DNA of 64,000 nt from Trachythela sp. YZ-2020. Its lineage: Eukaryota > Cnidaria > Anthozoa > Malacalcyonacea > Clavulariidae. The position numbers and the translations under genes are program-made. The stretch covers positions 5,670,001-5,734,000 of the forward strand of contig JADLSH010000395.1 of assembly GCA_016169945.1 (NCBI GenBank). Reading direction: 5' to 3'. Below, piece by piece: positions 35,306-45,735 of the stretch (positions within the stretch are counted from its first letter, which is position 1; each line of letters starts with the position of its first letter). The notes beneath the pieces were generated by a model. That model was not told where the DNA came from. It saw only the letters and a program-made list of their open reading frames with translations, and searched no databases.

Positions 35306-35508
35306 GTGTAAACACGGAGTGATAGCTTATACTTGTAAATATTGAAATATTTCGGTTGTTTTTTTGTTTATAACTACTCCAAATGCCTGGTCAAGGTATG
35401 TTGTGGTTGTTCTTGATGGTCTCTCCAACTTAATGGAAGCTCAACGTCGACAAATACTTTATCTGAACCTTGCGACGAAATTATTAAAACGCTTCCGAAG
35501 AAAAAGCT

Positions 35509-36796
35509 CGAGTTGGTGGTACACCTTGTTGTGTCCCTGGTTGTGGCAATAGTACGAGACGAAATCCATCCTTGTCTTTTCACAGATTCCCTAAAGACCA
35601 AAGGTTGAGAAATACATGGATACATATGATAGGACGGAGCGCATTCATGCCAAATGACCATCATTGTGTGTGTTCAGAACATTTCCCTGATGGTAAAAAT
35701 ACCTACTTAAACAACATACCAACTGGTGCAGATCAAACGCCAAACCTGCTTCATCAACGAACAGTTCTCGCAGAACTAAGCAAGAACACAAACCAAATTA
35801 ACATTGCAATTGAAGTAGATAAAGTCAACGAAGTACAATCATCGCAGCAAGAAAATATCGAGCCAATCTAGAATATTCAGGATAAATTATAACGTCTAGA
35901 AGACGAGTTGGCCAACTCGAAAGAAAAGTATGAAAAGGATACCACTTCACTTAAAGATGATCTTAAACGCAACTCCTTCTCAATTGACCGTTTTAAAAGC
36001 TCTGATACTGACTTTGAATTTTACACTGGTTTCCAAAATTATGACAGATTTAAAGTTTTTTACAATTACCTTAGCCCTGCATATACGAAACTATCATATG
36101 CAGGGTCCAAGAATGGCAAGATTGAATCTGCCGAGCAGAAAAAACGTGGCGGCAAACGATCCCTAAGCCCAGAGGAAGAATTGTTTCTTGTTCTTACCAA
36201 ATTAAGATGTGATGTGGTTTGCTTGAGAGAAACCTTGCTGCAAGATACAACATTTCTGTGTCGTAAGTCAGTAATATATGGATAACGTGGCTGGATTTCC
36301 TATATCAAAGATTACGATCGTTCCTATTTGGCCTTCCAGAAAACATGTTGATGCTACAATGCCAGCGAGTTTCAAGGATAATTTTCCCCAGACAAGGGTA
36401 GTCATTAACTGCACGGAGATGTTTATTGAGATGCCATCTGCACCAGTTACTCAAGGAGTCACATTCTCCTCGTATAAGCACCACAACACTGCCAAAGGAC
36501 TTGTCGGCATTTCACCTGCAGGAACTCTCACGTTTGTGTCAGAACTCTATGCTGGGAGGACATCAGATAAAGAGCTAACAAAGGATTGTGGGATTCTTAA
36601 ATTGCTAGAGGAAGGAGATCAGATTATGGCAGATAAAGGTTTTCTTATTGAGGATTGTCTGCCAGATGGAGTCATATTAAACATCCCCCCTTTCTTGAAA
36701 GATCAGAATCAGCTATCCATTGACGATGAGGTGAAGACAAGAAGAATTGCTAAGGAAAGGATACATGTGGAGAGAGCAATAGAGAAGATAATGTAA
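35509..36796 (+). pseudogene. THAP-domain DDE_4 transposase (ISL2EU-like)
   Basis: The THAP zinc finger at 35512-35740 shows GTPCCVPGCGNST, FHRFPKD and CVCSEHF, the C2CH pattern. A coiled-coil segment follows (LEDELANSKEKYEK, about 35895-35940), then FYTGFQNYDRFKVFYNYL and RGGKRSLSPEEELFLVLTKL. The DDE_Tnp_4 core (36300-36795) follows with PIWPSRKHVDATMPASF, VINCTEMFIE, HNTAKGLVGISP, MADKGF and KERIHVERAIEKI. In this family the first catalytic Asp sits in the DCTE block; here it reads NCTE. Stops at 35870 and about 35888, a shift near 36200-36290 and loss of the end after EKI all mark it as dead. It presumably pairs with the convergent YqaJ gene in one element. Confidence 0.8.
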
Positions 36797-37037
36797 ATTA
36801 CATAATGTAATTAAAACGGCCCAATGTAATATATATAATAATAAATAATTTATTAGAATATTCTATATTGAGTACCAGTAATGTTAAATATATTTACAAT
36901 ATAAATAATTTCTTGAACACATTTACTATCTATTAACAATATTCACTGAATTAATTTATTTAATAAGCTTCTGTAATAGATTCATATAAATATAACATAA
37001 ATTATAATATATTTTATTTATATCAGTATGATTTGAT
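36797..37037. other. AT-rich spacer between convergent transposon genes
   Basis: Very AT-rich with no frame. It holds the 3' ends of the THAP transposase (+) and of the YqaJ gene (-). Confidence 0.6.
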
Positions 37038-37196
37038 TTATGTCAAATATTGAAAATAGAAACGGGTAAGCTTTGGTAGCATGTTGCTTTCCCAGTTTGC
37101 TTGATCAAAGTAAATACGTTGTATGTGAAGGTCTTTGACTGTATATACAACAAAATCTATCCAGTTAAATTGGCAAATTGCCATAATTCCTTGTAA
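37038..37196 (-). pseudogene. SWIM/YqaJ nuclease gene, C-terminal end (split)
   Basis: On minus this reads LQGIMAICQFNWIDFVVYTV, then IQRIYFDQANWESNMLPKLT, and stops at 37040-37038. This is the end of a YqaJ-type nuclease (QGQLAI...DFVVWT...F...PKL). It joins precisely, through the TTA target duplication, to the upstream part at 42989-44190 (HVYFFQL). Element N separates the two parts. Confidence 0.8.
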
Positions 37197-37242
37197 GGGA
37201 CCTGTCATTATTTATGGCCGGGGTGGGGCCCGAAGAGAAAAT
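37197..37242 (+). repeat. Left TIR of element N
   Basis: It begins GGGACCTGTCATTATTTA, contains CCGGGGTGGGGCCC and ends GAAGAGAAAAT. It is a perfect inverted copy of 42943-42988 and is preceded by TAA. Confidence 0.92.
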
Positions 37243-37417
37243 GGTGGGGTAAATGAAAAAATAAGCATGTGTTAGGTTGGGTAAAATTTTTTTTTAGAAG
37301 GGACAAGGTTGGGTAACAAATTTTTTTAATATTTATATTAAAGTATTATATTAAAAAGGATATAGGTATAGATATATACATATACAGTAGACAATGTCAT
37401 TCAACAAAGTCGCATGT

Positions 37418-38604
37418 TCAAATGTCATCATCAGTTAAAATGTCATCATCTGTTAAAATGTCAATTGAAACATCATCCTCGTCACTACTATTAATTTCAA
37501 TCTCAGGATTCTTGTTCCTTGATTGTAATAATAATTCTCTTCTTCTTTTCGCCTTCGATTTCTGTTCGACTTTCCTTCTCCGTTTTCTCTTTCGTTCACT
37601 TGTTTCTACGTCACTTTTCTGGAATCTTTTTTCCAATTGGTGAACAACATGTTCAACATCAAGAAGTATTCGTTCAGCTTCTTTGATCATATTCCCCATT
37701 TTCAAGCAAAATTCTCAACAAACATCATCTCATTGCTTGCCCATGTCTTCGGTTTAAAATCAGAATCAAACAACTCTTTCTTTCTAGCCAGCAGCTTCTC
37801 GTTGAATTCCTTCATCACTTTCATTGTAGAATTCATGTGAGCCAGAGCTCTCTGGCTCTTACCAACATCTTCCGCTTTCACTGTTGTGGAAATTCTCGAT
37901 ATCGAGCACAGTTAATGTTCTCTTTTGGGATAGTACCTTCTTTGTACGCATCAACAATCTTCTCAACTTTGCTGACATTGGACGTTATCTCCCACCGGAA
38001 CCTTCGTTGGCCATCTAGGTATGCTTGGAACCTAGACTGCTTCCCAGCATAAGCAGCATCATAAACTTCTTTTGTGATGGAGTTAAAATATTTAAGCCTG
38101 TCTGTCTTGACAGTTGGTATGAGGAATTTTTTCCAGGGCTCTTCTTGAATATGTGTGCTGGCAGTAGCACCCAACACAAACTTTCCACCAGCGAAAGTAA
38201 TTGCTATTTAACATACAAATAAAATAACTATGTCAAAATTAACGTTCAAACATGTGATGTCACTGGCTTTCTTCAAGTTTCAAAACTGCTGTCGATGTGC
38301 AACCAAATATGTGACTAACAAACTTGTTGATCACGTATTTAAAAGCAAATATAAAATTATAAATAAAGAATTATTACTGATGTATGTGCACTTACTCTTT
38401 TGCACTTTTTTCGGTTGAGTATAAACTTTTTAGGAGATGGCCCGGTTTTACTGAAAGGCCGACTGAAATAAACATATCCTGTTGTTCTTCGTCAGTCAAT
38501 GATTGAAGAAGCTCCAGATCATCATAGCCAGTATCTTTAAACTTGTCTAAATATTCACTTAGGTTCACGGAGTTGAGGAATTCCTCGATATTTGATGTCG
38601 CCAT
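37418..38604 (-). pseudogene. Element N gene 1: SAM-domain protein with basic/acidic tail
   Basis: ATG at 38604 opens MATSNIEEFLNSVNLSEYLD. Residues about 6-62 form a SAM domain (NLSEYLDKFKDTGYDDLELL, LTDEEQQDMF, VGLSVKPGHLLK), a protein-protein or RNA interaction module. The first exon ends at 38396 before GTAAGT; the next begins near 38203 after TAG. The second exon encodes a conserved-looking block (EEPWKKFLIPTVKTDRLKYF, QAYLDGQRRFRWEITSNVSK), then ALAHMNSTMKVMKEFNEKLL, a strongly basic region (ERKRKRRRKVEQKSKAKRRR, a likely nuclear signal) and an acidic tail with a tandem TDDDI repeat. Shifts near 37890 and 37700 break it. It may be an accessory transposition protein. The SAM call is firm; the role is inferred. 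Confidence 0.75.
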
Positions 38605-38876
38605 GTTGTGTATGTCACATGGTTGGAATTCGGCTATAGCCTGCGAACAGGCGCCACCTAAAATAATTTCAAAATGCGTCGCGGTCCGCGGAAGCGAAAG
38701 AAAGCATGGCACTAGGCATTGTAATGGCGGATTCCGGCGACGTTTATTCAAATTCGGGTAAGTTTGAATATCAAATATATTTGAATTGCAAATATATCAA
38801 AGTATTTATATTTTGAATAATGTTGGATCTCATCATTGTAAATTGACATTATAATATCACATCAACATTCTTAGAT

Positions 38877-41800
38877 TTGAAACTCACTCTGAGAGAGAAA
38901 GGGAGACCAAGAAAAAATATAAACGAACTGCAAGGCAAAAATGAGGCAAGAGCTGAGTTGATGAAGAAGGCACGTTTCAGTGCTTTTGTTTCGACATCGT
39001 TACACCCATGTTCATTAAGATATATTCAGAAGACCCTTGTAAGAGTTTGTGAAGAAAGTAGAAGAGAAGAGGAAAAAAATCCAAGGTCTTTTGGCTGTTC
39101 TTCACAACATGCAATCTGAGCACATTGCACAAGATGGTAAGGAATATGAGACCAGTTTTCTCTTCTTCGACGACGCCATGGAGATTTATTTTGCTTACCA
39201 AAACAAAGCGCCTCCGTTTTCCCACCATGACAAGGATAATTTCACTTATGCTCTTCTGCACAAAGTTTGGGGACTATGTGTTCATATTATCTACTTCAAG
39301 AAATTGAATAAACGATTAATTGTCTTACGACCAGATGATTGTAACCTCGAGGTTTTCTTAGATGTGCTATGTTCTTCAGAGGGCATCGAATCACCTGAAA
39401 GGATGGAGTTAGAGGCTGAGAATGTGCAAGGGATTTTACAAACCGTTGACACTGAGTGGGATAGGAAAGTTGCTCGTGTGCTATTGGCTGCAAACCGATC
39501 AAGAAGCGAGATAAATAAACTTGGAGTTGACCCGGATAATATTCACTCAGATACAGCCAAGGTTTGTTCCATGTTCCTGTTTTACAACAATTAATAGGTC
39601 CAGCCGGCTACTTCCGGCTCACTCTATACGGTCAGCCGGAAGTATCTGCTGTTGCCAGATATGACAAGTCTCTCGTTCGTTCCTCCCCTCGCCGCTACGT
39701 CATGTTATTCACACTATAGTGGATCGAAATAAAACGAGAGACTTGGAGTTGGAGCAAGTCTATCAAACTGTAGGATGCCATAACTACCAGGGACACCTTT
39801 TGGTGACAGACTATATTTATAGTGAGGTGCTTTTAATAATACTGTTCTATGATGGTGTATATATTAAAAGTTTCCCTTTTATTTTTAGGTAATAGATGTA
39901 ACAGAAGCATGGAAAGAGGCCAATTGTGATGCCAATGTTTTAGTAAATGCTACTCTGAATGAGAAGAAACGGAAGCTCACAGAAGCTATTGACACAGATA
40001 CAGCCAAATTAAACGCGGAAAGTGGGATCACTCGGTTATTTCTGATATTGAAGAAGAGTTGAAACAAAAGAAAGAAAGATTGAGTAACATCTCATCTATG
40101 TTATCACCAGCACAAGACAATAAGCAAAACCAAAAGCTTAACCAAATGAGGAAAAGGAGTGCAAGGAAGTTGTTCGAAGAAAAAAGATTAAAAAGACGGT
40201 TGAGAACCTCACAAGGGAATAGAAGTTTGCTTGATAGTGATGATGAAGAATTTGTTGCCAAATGCATTGAAGACAAGGCGACATATCATGGACGGAGACA
40301 TGATATGGTGATGTACACCAACAGACGAGTTAAGAAACAGGATCTCCTTAATATTGCCAATTACAGATTGCTGGCCAAGAAAAAAAAACTAATCAAGAGT
40401 GCAACTACTGTTTACAATCGTTGTAAACCAAGGTCATCAAGGTCAATTCAGTCGAAGCAACATCGGGAAAAGTCTATTTTGCACCAGAAGCCACCTAAAG
40501 CTGAGGATATAGACAATGAAAAAACACATTTTCAAAGAGCCCACGTGAAAAATGTAAAATTTTCATTTTTTGGAAAAGAGTCTGAACAGACATCTAATCT
40601 TTGTTTTATGAGGAGCATTGACGACAAAGCTTATTTGCGTCCAGGTACATCCGAAGGATTTTCTAATTCAAGAAATCAGAAGATATTGACAGTTACAGAT
40701 GCTGAGAAAGCCAGGAAGCTGCCTAAATACGACTGGCCGGAAAAACTTGTGTACCAGACTCCAGGTGCGCATCGTGTTTTTACAAAGGAAACATCCATGT
40801 CTGAATCAAAACATGAGGAAAAATTAGTTACAAAAGAAGATAGCCATTTTGTTTTTATCCGCCCAAAAGCAATTGTTGAATCAAGTGGTTCAACATGGGC
40901 CAGTGAGACAGTTCGATTGAGACAGCGCCATCCTGATGAATTCGAGGTTGATGGAAATGAAACTTACAGCATACCATTTCGACAAGTATGTGCAACCATT
41001 GAGAATGCTTGTTTTTTATATGAGGACATGACAGAACCAGATGATCTTTCTAAAGTTACAGCCGAAGATAACTGCATATACACCCAATATGAATGTGAAC
41101 GGCTTCATCATTTAAGAAAGGAAATTCAACCTTTTCTGAGTGACGAGTTTATGGTGCAGAGTGATGCAGAGAATAAAATCATATTGAGTATCAAGTCAAA
41201 ACTGGAAAAACTAACAACCAAGATATACAAGTGCTTGGATGAAGCTGATGGAGATCATGAGCAACTCCAAACCACTGCAACTGAAGTAAAGCATTGCTGC
41301 CAAGACATCGTGGGCATAATCAAAGACTTGGAGTTACCGATTGTGAAGCCAAGATGGTGTGATTTAACCGATGCAGGTCCTGGTGTGGGTATATCAAACT
41401 TTGAAGTGAGATTTAGAGATACAGAACTTTGTAGAATGTTCAACTCGGACTATAGAGTGCGCCTCCATAGATCAAGAGGGACAGTGGACAGGGAGGCAGA
41501 AAGAACAAATTCTGCGATTGGTGATTCTGTTGTTGATGGGGCAACAATTGAGTGGGAGAAATACAAGCAGTTTGAAGGGCTAGATAAGGAGGAGATTGAG
41601 CAATTAGGTGTGAAAGAGTTCGAAGAAATGGAAGAAAACAGGATGAAGAAAAATGCTTGGTATGTTGCAAAGACACTGGTTGAAAGAATTGATGGAGCTC
41701 CTGTATTAGGTGAACGAATTAAATCTTATTTGTCAGAAGACAAACAAGAACATTTCTTCTTCAACAGAAATTACTTGCTTCAATACCATTCTGCTTCCAC

Positions 41801-42670
41801 TCCCATGGCTAAGAATGCTGTTCCAGGTTCAGCATATTTTGAGAAGATCCTCAAATTTTTCAACGATCATTACAAAGTTGGAGAATTATATATGGAATTC
41901 TTGAGAACTGGATGTAAAGATGAACATTGTGAGTTTTGTCTTTCATGGAGTGGTCTTCCCACCAAGAGAGTGCCCCAGCCTGTTCCTGATCCTCAGCGGC
42001 CATCACATTATATGAATGTCAGTGAAACACCTACCCATGCAGAGAGTGGAGAGGAAAGATCTATTGATGATTGGCAACCCAGAGCCAACATAACCAAGAT
42101 GTTCAATATGGGCACCATCTCTCTGGAACAGGAAGAAACTATAGCTGAATTTTCAGAAAAATTCTATGTCAAAAAGAATTATGTTGCAAGTTATGTTCTA
42201 CATCTAACTAATCTTCGACATGGAAAAAATATAAGATCAAAGCAAAGAACTAAAGATAAGTCTGAAAGAGATAAGAAGAGTTATGATGATTATAATTGGC
42301 TGGATTTGGTGCTAAACAGGAATTGAATAATTTAAAAGTTGCGGAACTGGATAAATATCTTCACGAAAACAAACTGAAAAAGCAAGGGAAGAAGGCAGAC
42401 AAGATTAATGCCATTACAGTGGATGTCCTAAGAAAAAAACAAATTGATGTCATTCAGGAGGCTATTCAGGAAACCACACCATTAACAGATGATAGTGATA
42501 GTGATGAAGATGTTGTCTTAGAAGTGTTTGGTGATGAAAGTGGTGTAGAAAGTGATGCCACTATCAATGAAGATGCAGACTTTGACACTGATGATGACAC
42601 TCTCCCACTTGTTGTTAAAACTCGCTATGGCCGCCATGCTGGACACTGGAACTTGTACCAGTTACAATAA
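38877..42670 (+). pseudogene. Element N gene 2: large DDE-like transposase candidate with SAP-like C-terminus
   Basis: The first exon region (38877-39561) includes LREKGRPRKNINEL, ARFSAFVSTSLHPCSLRYIQ and, after a shift near 39045, EYETSFLFFDDAMEIYFAYQ and PPFSHHDKDNFTYALL. An intron (39562-39888, GTTTGT...TTTTTAG) joins in frame (DTAK to VIDVTEAW). Exon 2 is about 2.78 kb with shifts near 40020 and 42300. The core WCDLTDAGPGVGISNFEVRF, then DYRVRLHRSRG and EAERTNSAIGD resembles the second Asp and the Glu of integrase-type DDE enzymes (D at 41370, E at 41499, 42 residues between). A candidate first Asp is in SIDDKAYLRPG at 40620. The C-terminus (LKVAELDKYLHENKLKKQGK) matches a SAP DNA-binding motif and is followed by an acidic tail. 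The DDE assignment is inference; no known family was identified. Confidence 0.7.
39562..39888 (+). other. Intron in element N gene 2
   Basis: Donor AAG|GTTTGT and acceptor TTTTTAG|GT; phase 0 joining keeps the protein frame. The intron contains a CCGGCTACTTCCGGCT-type GC-rich hairpin at about 39601-39650. Confidence 0.6.
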
Positions 42671-42942
42671 AGTACAGTACACCTTTGGTATTCAGGTATT
42701 CTTTTATAATAAATTTAAATTGAATGTGCCGGAGATTTGTCTTTGACCAGTTAAATTACTAGGTGTGCCAGCTATAGTAATAAAAGCAGTATTTTTCAAA
42801 AAGCTATCTATGGCAGTATAAGGGTTTATATAATAAAGTACTATAGGGTGGGGTAAATTTTTTCCCCTTCCTTTCAAAGGTTGGGTTGAAGAATTTTCTG
42901 TTCTAAAAAAGGTTGGGTTCAATTTTTTTTAGGTTTTGAAAT

Positions 42943-42988
42943 ATTTTCTCTTCGGGCCCCACCCCGGCCATAAATAATGACAGGTCCC
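42943..42988 (-). repeat. Right TIR of element N
   Basis: Exact inverted copy of 37197-37242, followed by TAA. The adjacent inner region repeats CAACCTTT/GGTTGGGT motifs like the left side. Confidence 0.92.
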
Positions 42989-44461
42989 TAATTGAAAGAA
43001 ATAGACATGCTTCCTTTTTAACACAGGTTTACCTTCTAAATAGTGAAGATAAAACTTTCCATCTTCGCATGCTTCACTTATAGTCATATCAATCTTTGAC
43101 AAAGGACATTTTATTTTGATCTCTACTGCACCATACGGAGATAATTCCTGGGAGCTGCAAGCCAGTGCATCTGGGCTAGCACCTAACCATGGCCATTTAG
43201 GACTAATTACCAGACCAACAGATCCACAAACTTGTATGGGAATATTTTCAGATTCTTTTTGCTCATAATATTTTAAAAGTGCATTTGATTCATTTTCAAG
43301 GCCTCATTTGCAGCTTTTTGAAACTGTTGCTGTAGTAGAGGATTTCTGTATATTTTCAACAATTGTTTTGGGGTAAATCGACTCCCTTCTGTTCATTACT
43401 GATCCAAAGTTTGATGATGTCAATCGCTGCTTTCGCTCGGAAAACCACTCTGGACAACCAGCTTGATCTCTAGTGTTTCTCTCAATATCTTGGCTTTTCT
43501 TCAAATCAACAGTCAGTTTTTTCATTTCTAGTTGTGCAGGTTCAGTCTGACAAAGAATGTTAGAGTCTAGAGTTTCTGTAAGACCATTAAGAACAGTAAC
43601 TCTGACGTTTTCTGAATTTACACTGATCACTTTTCTTTTAGATTCAATTCTTAATTTTGATGGTAAGTTGTTATGCTAAAGTTCATAATCGAAAGGATTG
43701 CAGTCGTTATCATCAAGCACACCAAGCAGGGGAGAGTTTATTTCATTTTTAGCGCAAGGCCATTGTGCAGTCATTATATATCTTCCTTTAAAACCTTTTC
43801 AGCAAAGCTAGGTGCTGCTTTATATCCTTCCCGTTTGCCTTTGACAAGAGGTCGTTTTCTGCCTTTCCTGTAGTTTTCAAAGCCTCCTTGCTCAAAAAGA
43901 AAATCCTCAAAAAGAGCAGCACCTTTCATTTCGTTCCCAGTTGCAGGTACATTCCACTTTTGCAGTTTCTCGGTACAAGATATATCATCAGGCACTTCTG
44001 ACAGCTCAATTCCAATATTTGAAACAGAACTGCTGCAACATGTTTACAAACACCTCCCTTTCCTGCTGGACATTGACACTTTGCATAAGAAACATTTCCA
44101 AATGCAGTTTCGCAACTGAATCGTCGTTGACAGTTGTCAGTCGTTTTGAAACAAGCTGGATTGCCGTGTAGCATTGCTAATTTCAAAACCTGAATGAGTC
44201 ACAAGTTTTTTATGTTGTTACACGTAAACAACATACAAATTGATTATTGCATAAAACCCATTTAAATTGTCCATCTGTCATCGTGGTGTTTGAACTAATA
44301 GTAATTGAAACGTACAAGAAAAACCCAACCTTCCCTACCTTCTCCTCTGTGACAACAAATAGATTACATTCCGGCCGCCATGTTCTTAGCCAGTGCGGTA
44401 ACGAGAGGCATTCACCCCCCGAACAAGATGGCGGCCGATATTTTCGGAAAATAACCGGCAT
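42989..44461 (-). pseudogene. SWIM-finger plus YqaJ nuclease gene, N-terminal and central part (split)
   Basis: On minus an upstream exon candidate lies at 44461-44215 (TMTDGQFKWVLCNN). After an acceptor CATTCAG near 44192 the protein reads LKLAMLHGNPACFK and CQCPAGKGGVCKHVAAVLFQ, a SWIM zinc finger (C-x-C...C-x-H). Further on are GRKRPLVKGKREGYKAAPSF and the YqaJ domain: IERNTRDQAGCPEWFSERKQ, RLTSSNFGSVMNRRES, ASPDALAC, VEIKIKCPL and KRKHVYFFQL at 42992. YqaJ is a PD-(D/E)xK-type nuclease related to phage lambda exonuclease. YqaJ genes are known companions of ISL2EU transposases. A frame break lies near 43310. Element N interrupts it after FFQL. Confidence 0.8.
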
Positions 44462-44620
44462 AAGAAACCCTTGTTACTTTCTTTATAACGGTTTACCTTG
44501 ACTGAAGTTGTGATTAACAACATTAAATAGTTAACTCGAATTTTTGCCGTATTTTTACGTCTAAAAATGCACTCCATTTTGAATGTTTTCGGGGGGCCTC
44601 TCCTTTGCGCACTGGCTAAG
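44385..44620. repeat. Inverted repeat pair around the YqaJ gene 5' region
   Basis: CTTAGCCAGTGCGGTAACGA at 44385 and following is mirrored at 44585-44620 (CGGGGGGCCTCTCCTTTGCG, then CACTGGCTAAG), with small gaps. It could be a separate small foldback or the end structure of the THAP/YqaJ element. No matching copy was found at the left side near 35230. Confidence 0.55.
44425..44436 (+). promoter_or_regulatory. YY1-like motif AAGATGGCGGCC
   Basis: A perfect YY1-type core. A second copy in the opposite orientation lies at about 44369-44382 (AACATGGCGGCCGG on minus). Both fall near the predicted 5' end of the SWIM/YqaJ gene. Confidence 0.4.
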
Positions 44621-44818
44621 CATCGGTTACGCTCAAAACATTAGGATTTGATACACAGTGAAACCTCTGTATAGTGTCTACTCTGTGCTGTAGTTGTTGC
44701 CAAGCAATGAAAACATTGAAAAGCTTGCGAGTGACGTCAGTGATTACATGTTAGGAGAATATCAATATTGATCTTTGAACAAAATTGTTTACTGTGCTTA
44801 TATACAACTTATAATATA

Positions 44819-45008
44819 AAAGAAATAGAAAAACTCGTCTTGTGCCTTTATGGTGTGATAAAGTGCGAGGGGAATGTTGGGAGAACACTCGAGAAGCGTG
44901 TAAAACACTCGGCTGCGCCTCTCGCTTACACGCTTCTCTCGTGTTCTCCCAACATTCCCCTCGTGCTTTATCACACCATAAAGCACGCGGACTCGTTTTC
45001 TATTTCTT
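44819..45008. repeat. 190-bp near-perfect palindrome (foldback element)
   Basis: Arms of about 85 bp mirror each other: AAGAAATAG to CTATTTCTT at the ends, GGTGTGATAAAG to CTTTATCACACC, and GGGGAATGTTGGGAGAACAC to GTGTTCTCCCAACATTCCCC. Only a short centre is unpaired. RNA from it would form a long hairpin. It has no coding potential; frames over it are mirror images of each other. Confidence 0.85.
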
Positions 45009-45290
45009 AAATAAAACGCGAGACGAAGCCGAGTGTTTTATATCTGATAAAGCACGAACTGCGAGTGTTTTAAATGGCTTCAAAAACGACCCATCTTATG
45101 AGTTCATATTTAAACGAATTTTGAAAATTGTTGTCTTGAAAGCCGAGAAATTTCGACGAGAAAAACGAGCGTGTCTTTATCAACATATAAAGACACTCAT
45201 TAAAGATGTATTTCTTTTGAATTTTCTTCATGAATTATTAATGAGTTTTTGAAGAAATATTACATCCTTGTCTGATCTTGTTGTCAAACA
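45009..45290. other. Non-coding spacer before the tRNA array
   Basis: No gene supported. It shares small motifs (GAGTGTTTTA, GATAAAGCACGA, TATAAAGACACTC) with the neighbouring palindrome, so it may be part of a larger degenerate repeat. Confidence 0.4.
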
Positions 45291-45353
45291 TTCTTTTGAA
45301 ATTAATGGTCATAATACTTCAAAAGAAAAATATATACAATAGTATATGGAACG

Positions 45354-45370
45354 TGCTCACGGAGGGGAGC
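45354..45370 (-). pseudogene. tRNA-Ile remnant (internal deletion)
   Basis: Only the two acceptor-end fragments remain (GTGCTCACGGAGGGG fused to AGCAC); the tRNA body is deleted. The same junction occurs at 45736. Confidence 0.7.
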
Positions 45371-45506
45371 ACATTTTATATAGATTTCGGCTATAGTATT
45401 TTATCTTGTTTGAAAATTTTAGGTTTAATAACAAAAGTTAAAAACTTAGGTTATCTAAGTTTATTTATAGACGATATCTACATGTATTTATAGACGATTG
45501 CATAAA

Positions 45507-45578
45507 TAGCAGGAAATGGTTTCGATCCATTGACCTCTGGGTAATGGGCCCAGCACGCTTCCACTGCGCCACCCTGCT
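45507..45578 (-). tRNA. tRNA-iMet(CAU), copy 1, variant anticodon loop
   Basis: 72 nt with acceptor AGCAGGG, T-loop ATCGAAA typical of initiators, and anticodon CAT. The loop reads CCCATTA where the others read CCCATAA, changing position 37 from A to T, which would remove the usual t6A37. Edge copy, possibly non-functional. Confidence 0.75.
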
Positions 45579-45735
45579 CCAGCATGCTTTGATGCAGCTG
45601 AACATTTTCTCTGAAAATGAGAGACATTTTCTCTGAAAATGAGAGACAAAGAAAGCACTATATAATATTTGTTTAGAGTCGCAATTAATGGTACAATACT
45701 TCAAAAGAAAATTATATACAATAGTATATGAAACG

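Larger units (their letters stand above)
37197..42988. mobile_element. Element N: 5.79-kb DNA transposon with 46-bp TIRs, TAA target duplication
   Basis: The left end 37197-37242 (starting GGGACCTGTCAT) and right end 42943-42988 are exact inverted copies. Flanks are TAA on both sides, a 3-bp target duplication. Removing the element and one TAA restores an uninterrupted YqaJ frame (HVYFFQL joined to QGIMAI). Subterminal regions share GGTTGGGT-type repeats. Inside are two divergently transcribed genes: a SAM-domain gene (-) and a long DDE-like gene with a SAP-like C-terminus (+). The protein content does not match Harbinger, which also uses 3-bp TSDs. I cannot assign a superfamily. Confidence 0.9.

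Noticed and set aside
37197..42988. Element N as a PIF/Harbinger element, because of the TAA duplication
   Set aside because: Neither gene resembles the Harbinger DDE_4 transposase or its Myb-like partner. Only the TSD length agrees.
35230..44620. Exact ends of the THAP/YqaJ element
   Set aside because: I looked for matching terminal repeats near 35230-35310 and 44340-44620. Only ATGGCGGCC motifs match, too short to define ends.
44842..45252. 136-residue plus-strand frame over the palindrome
   Set aside because: It runs over a foldback with mirror frames on the other strand and shows no domain.
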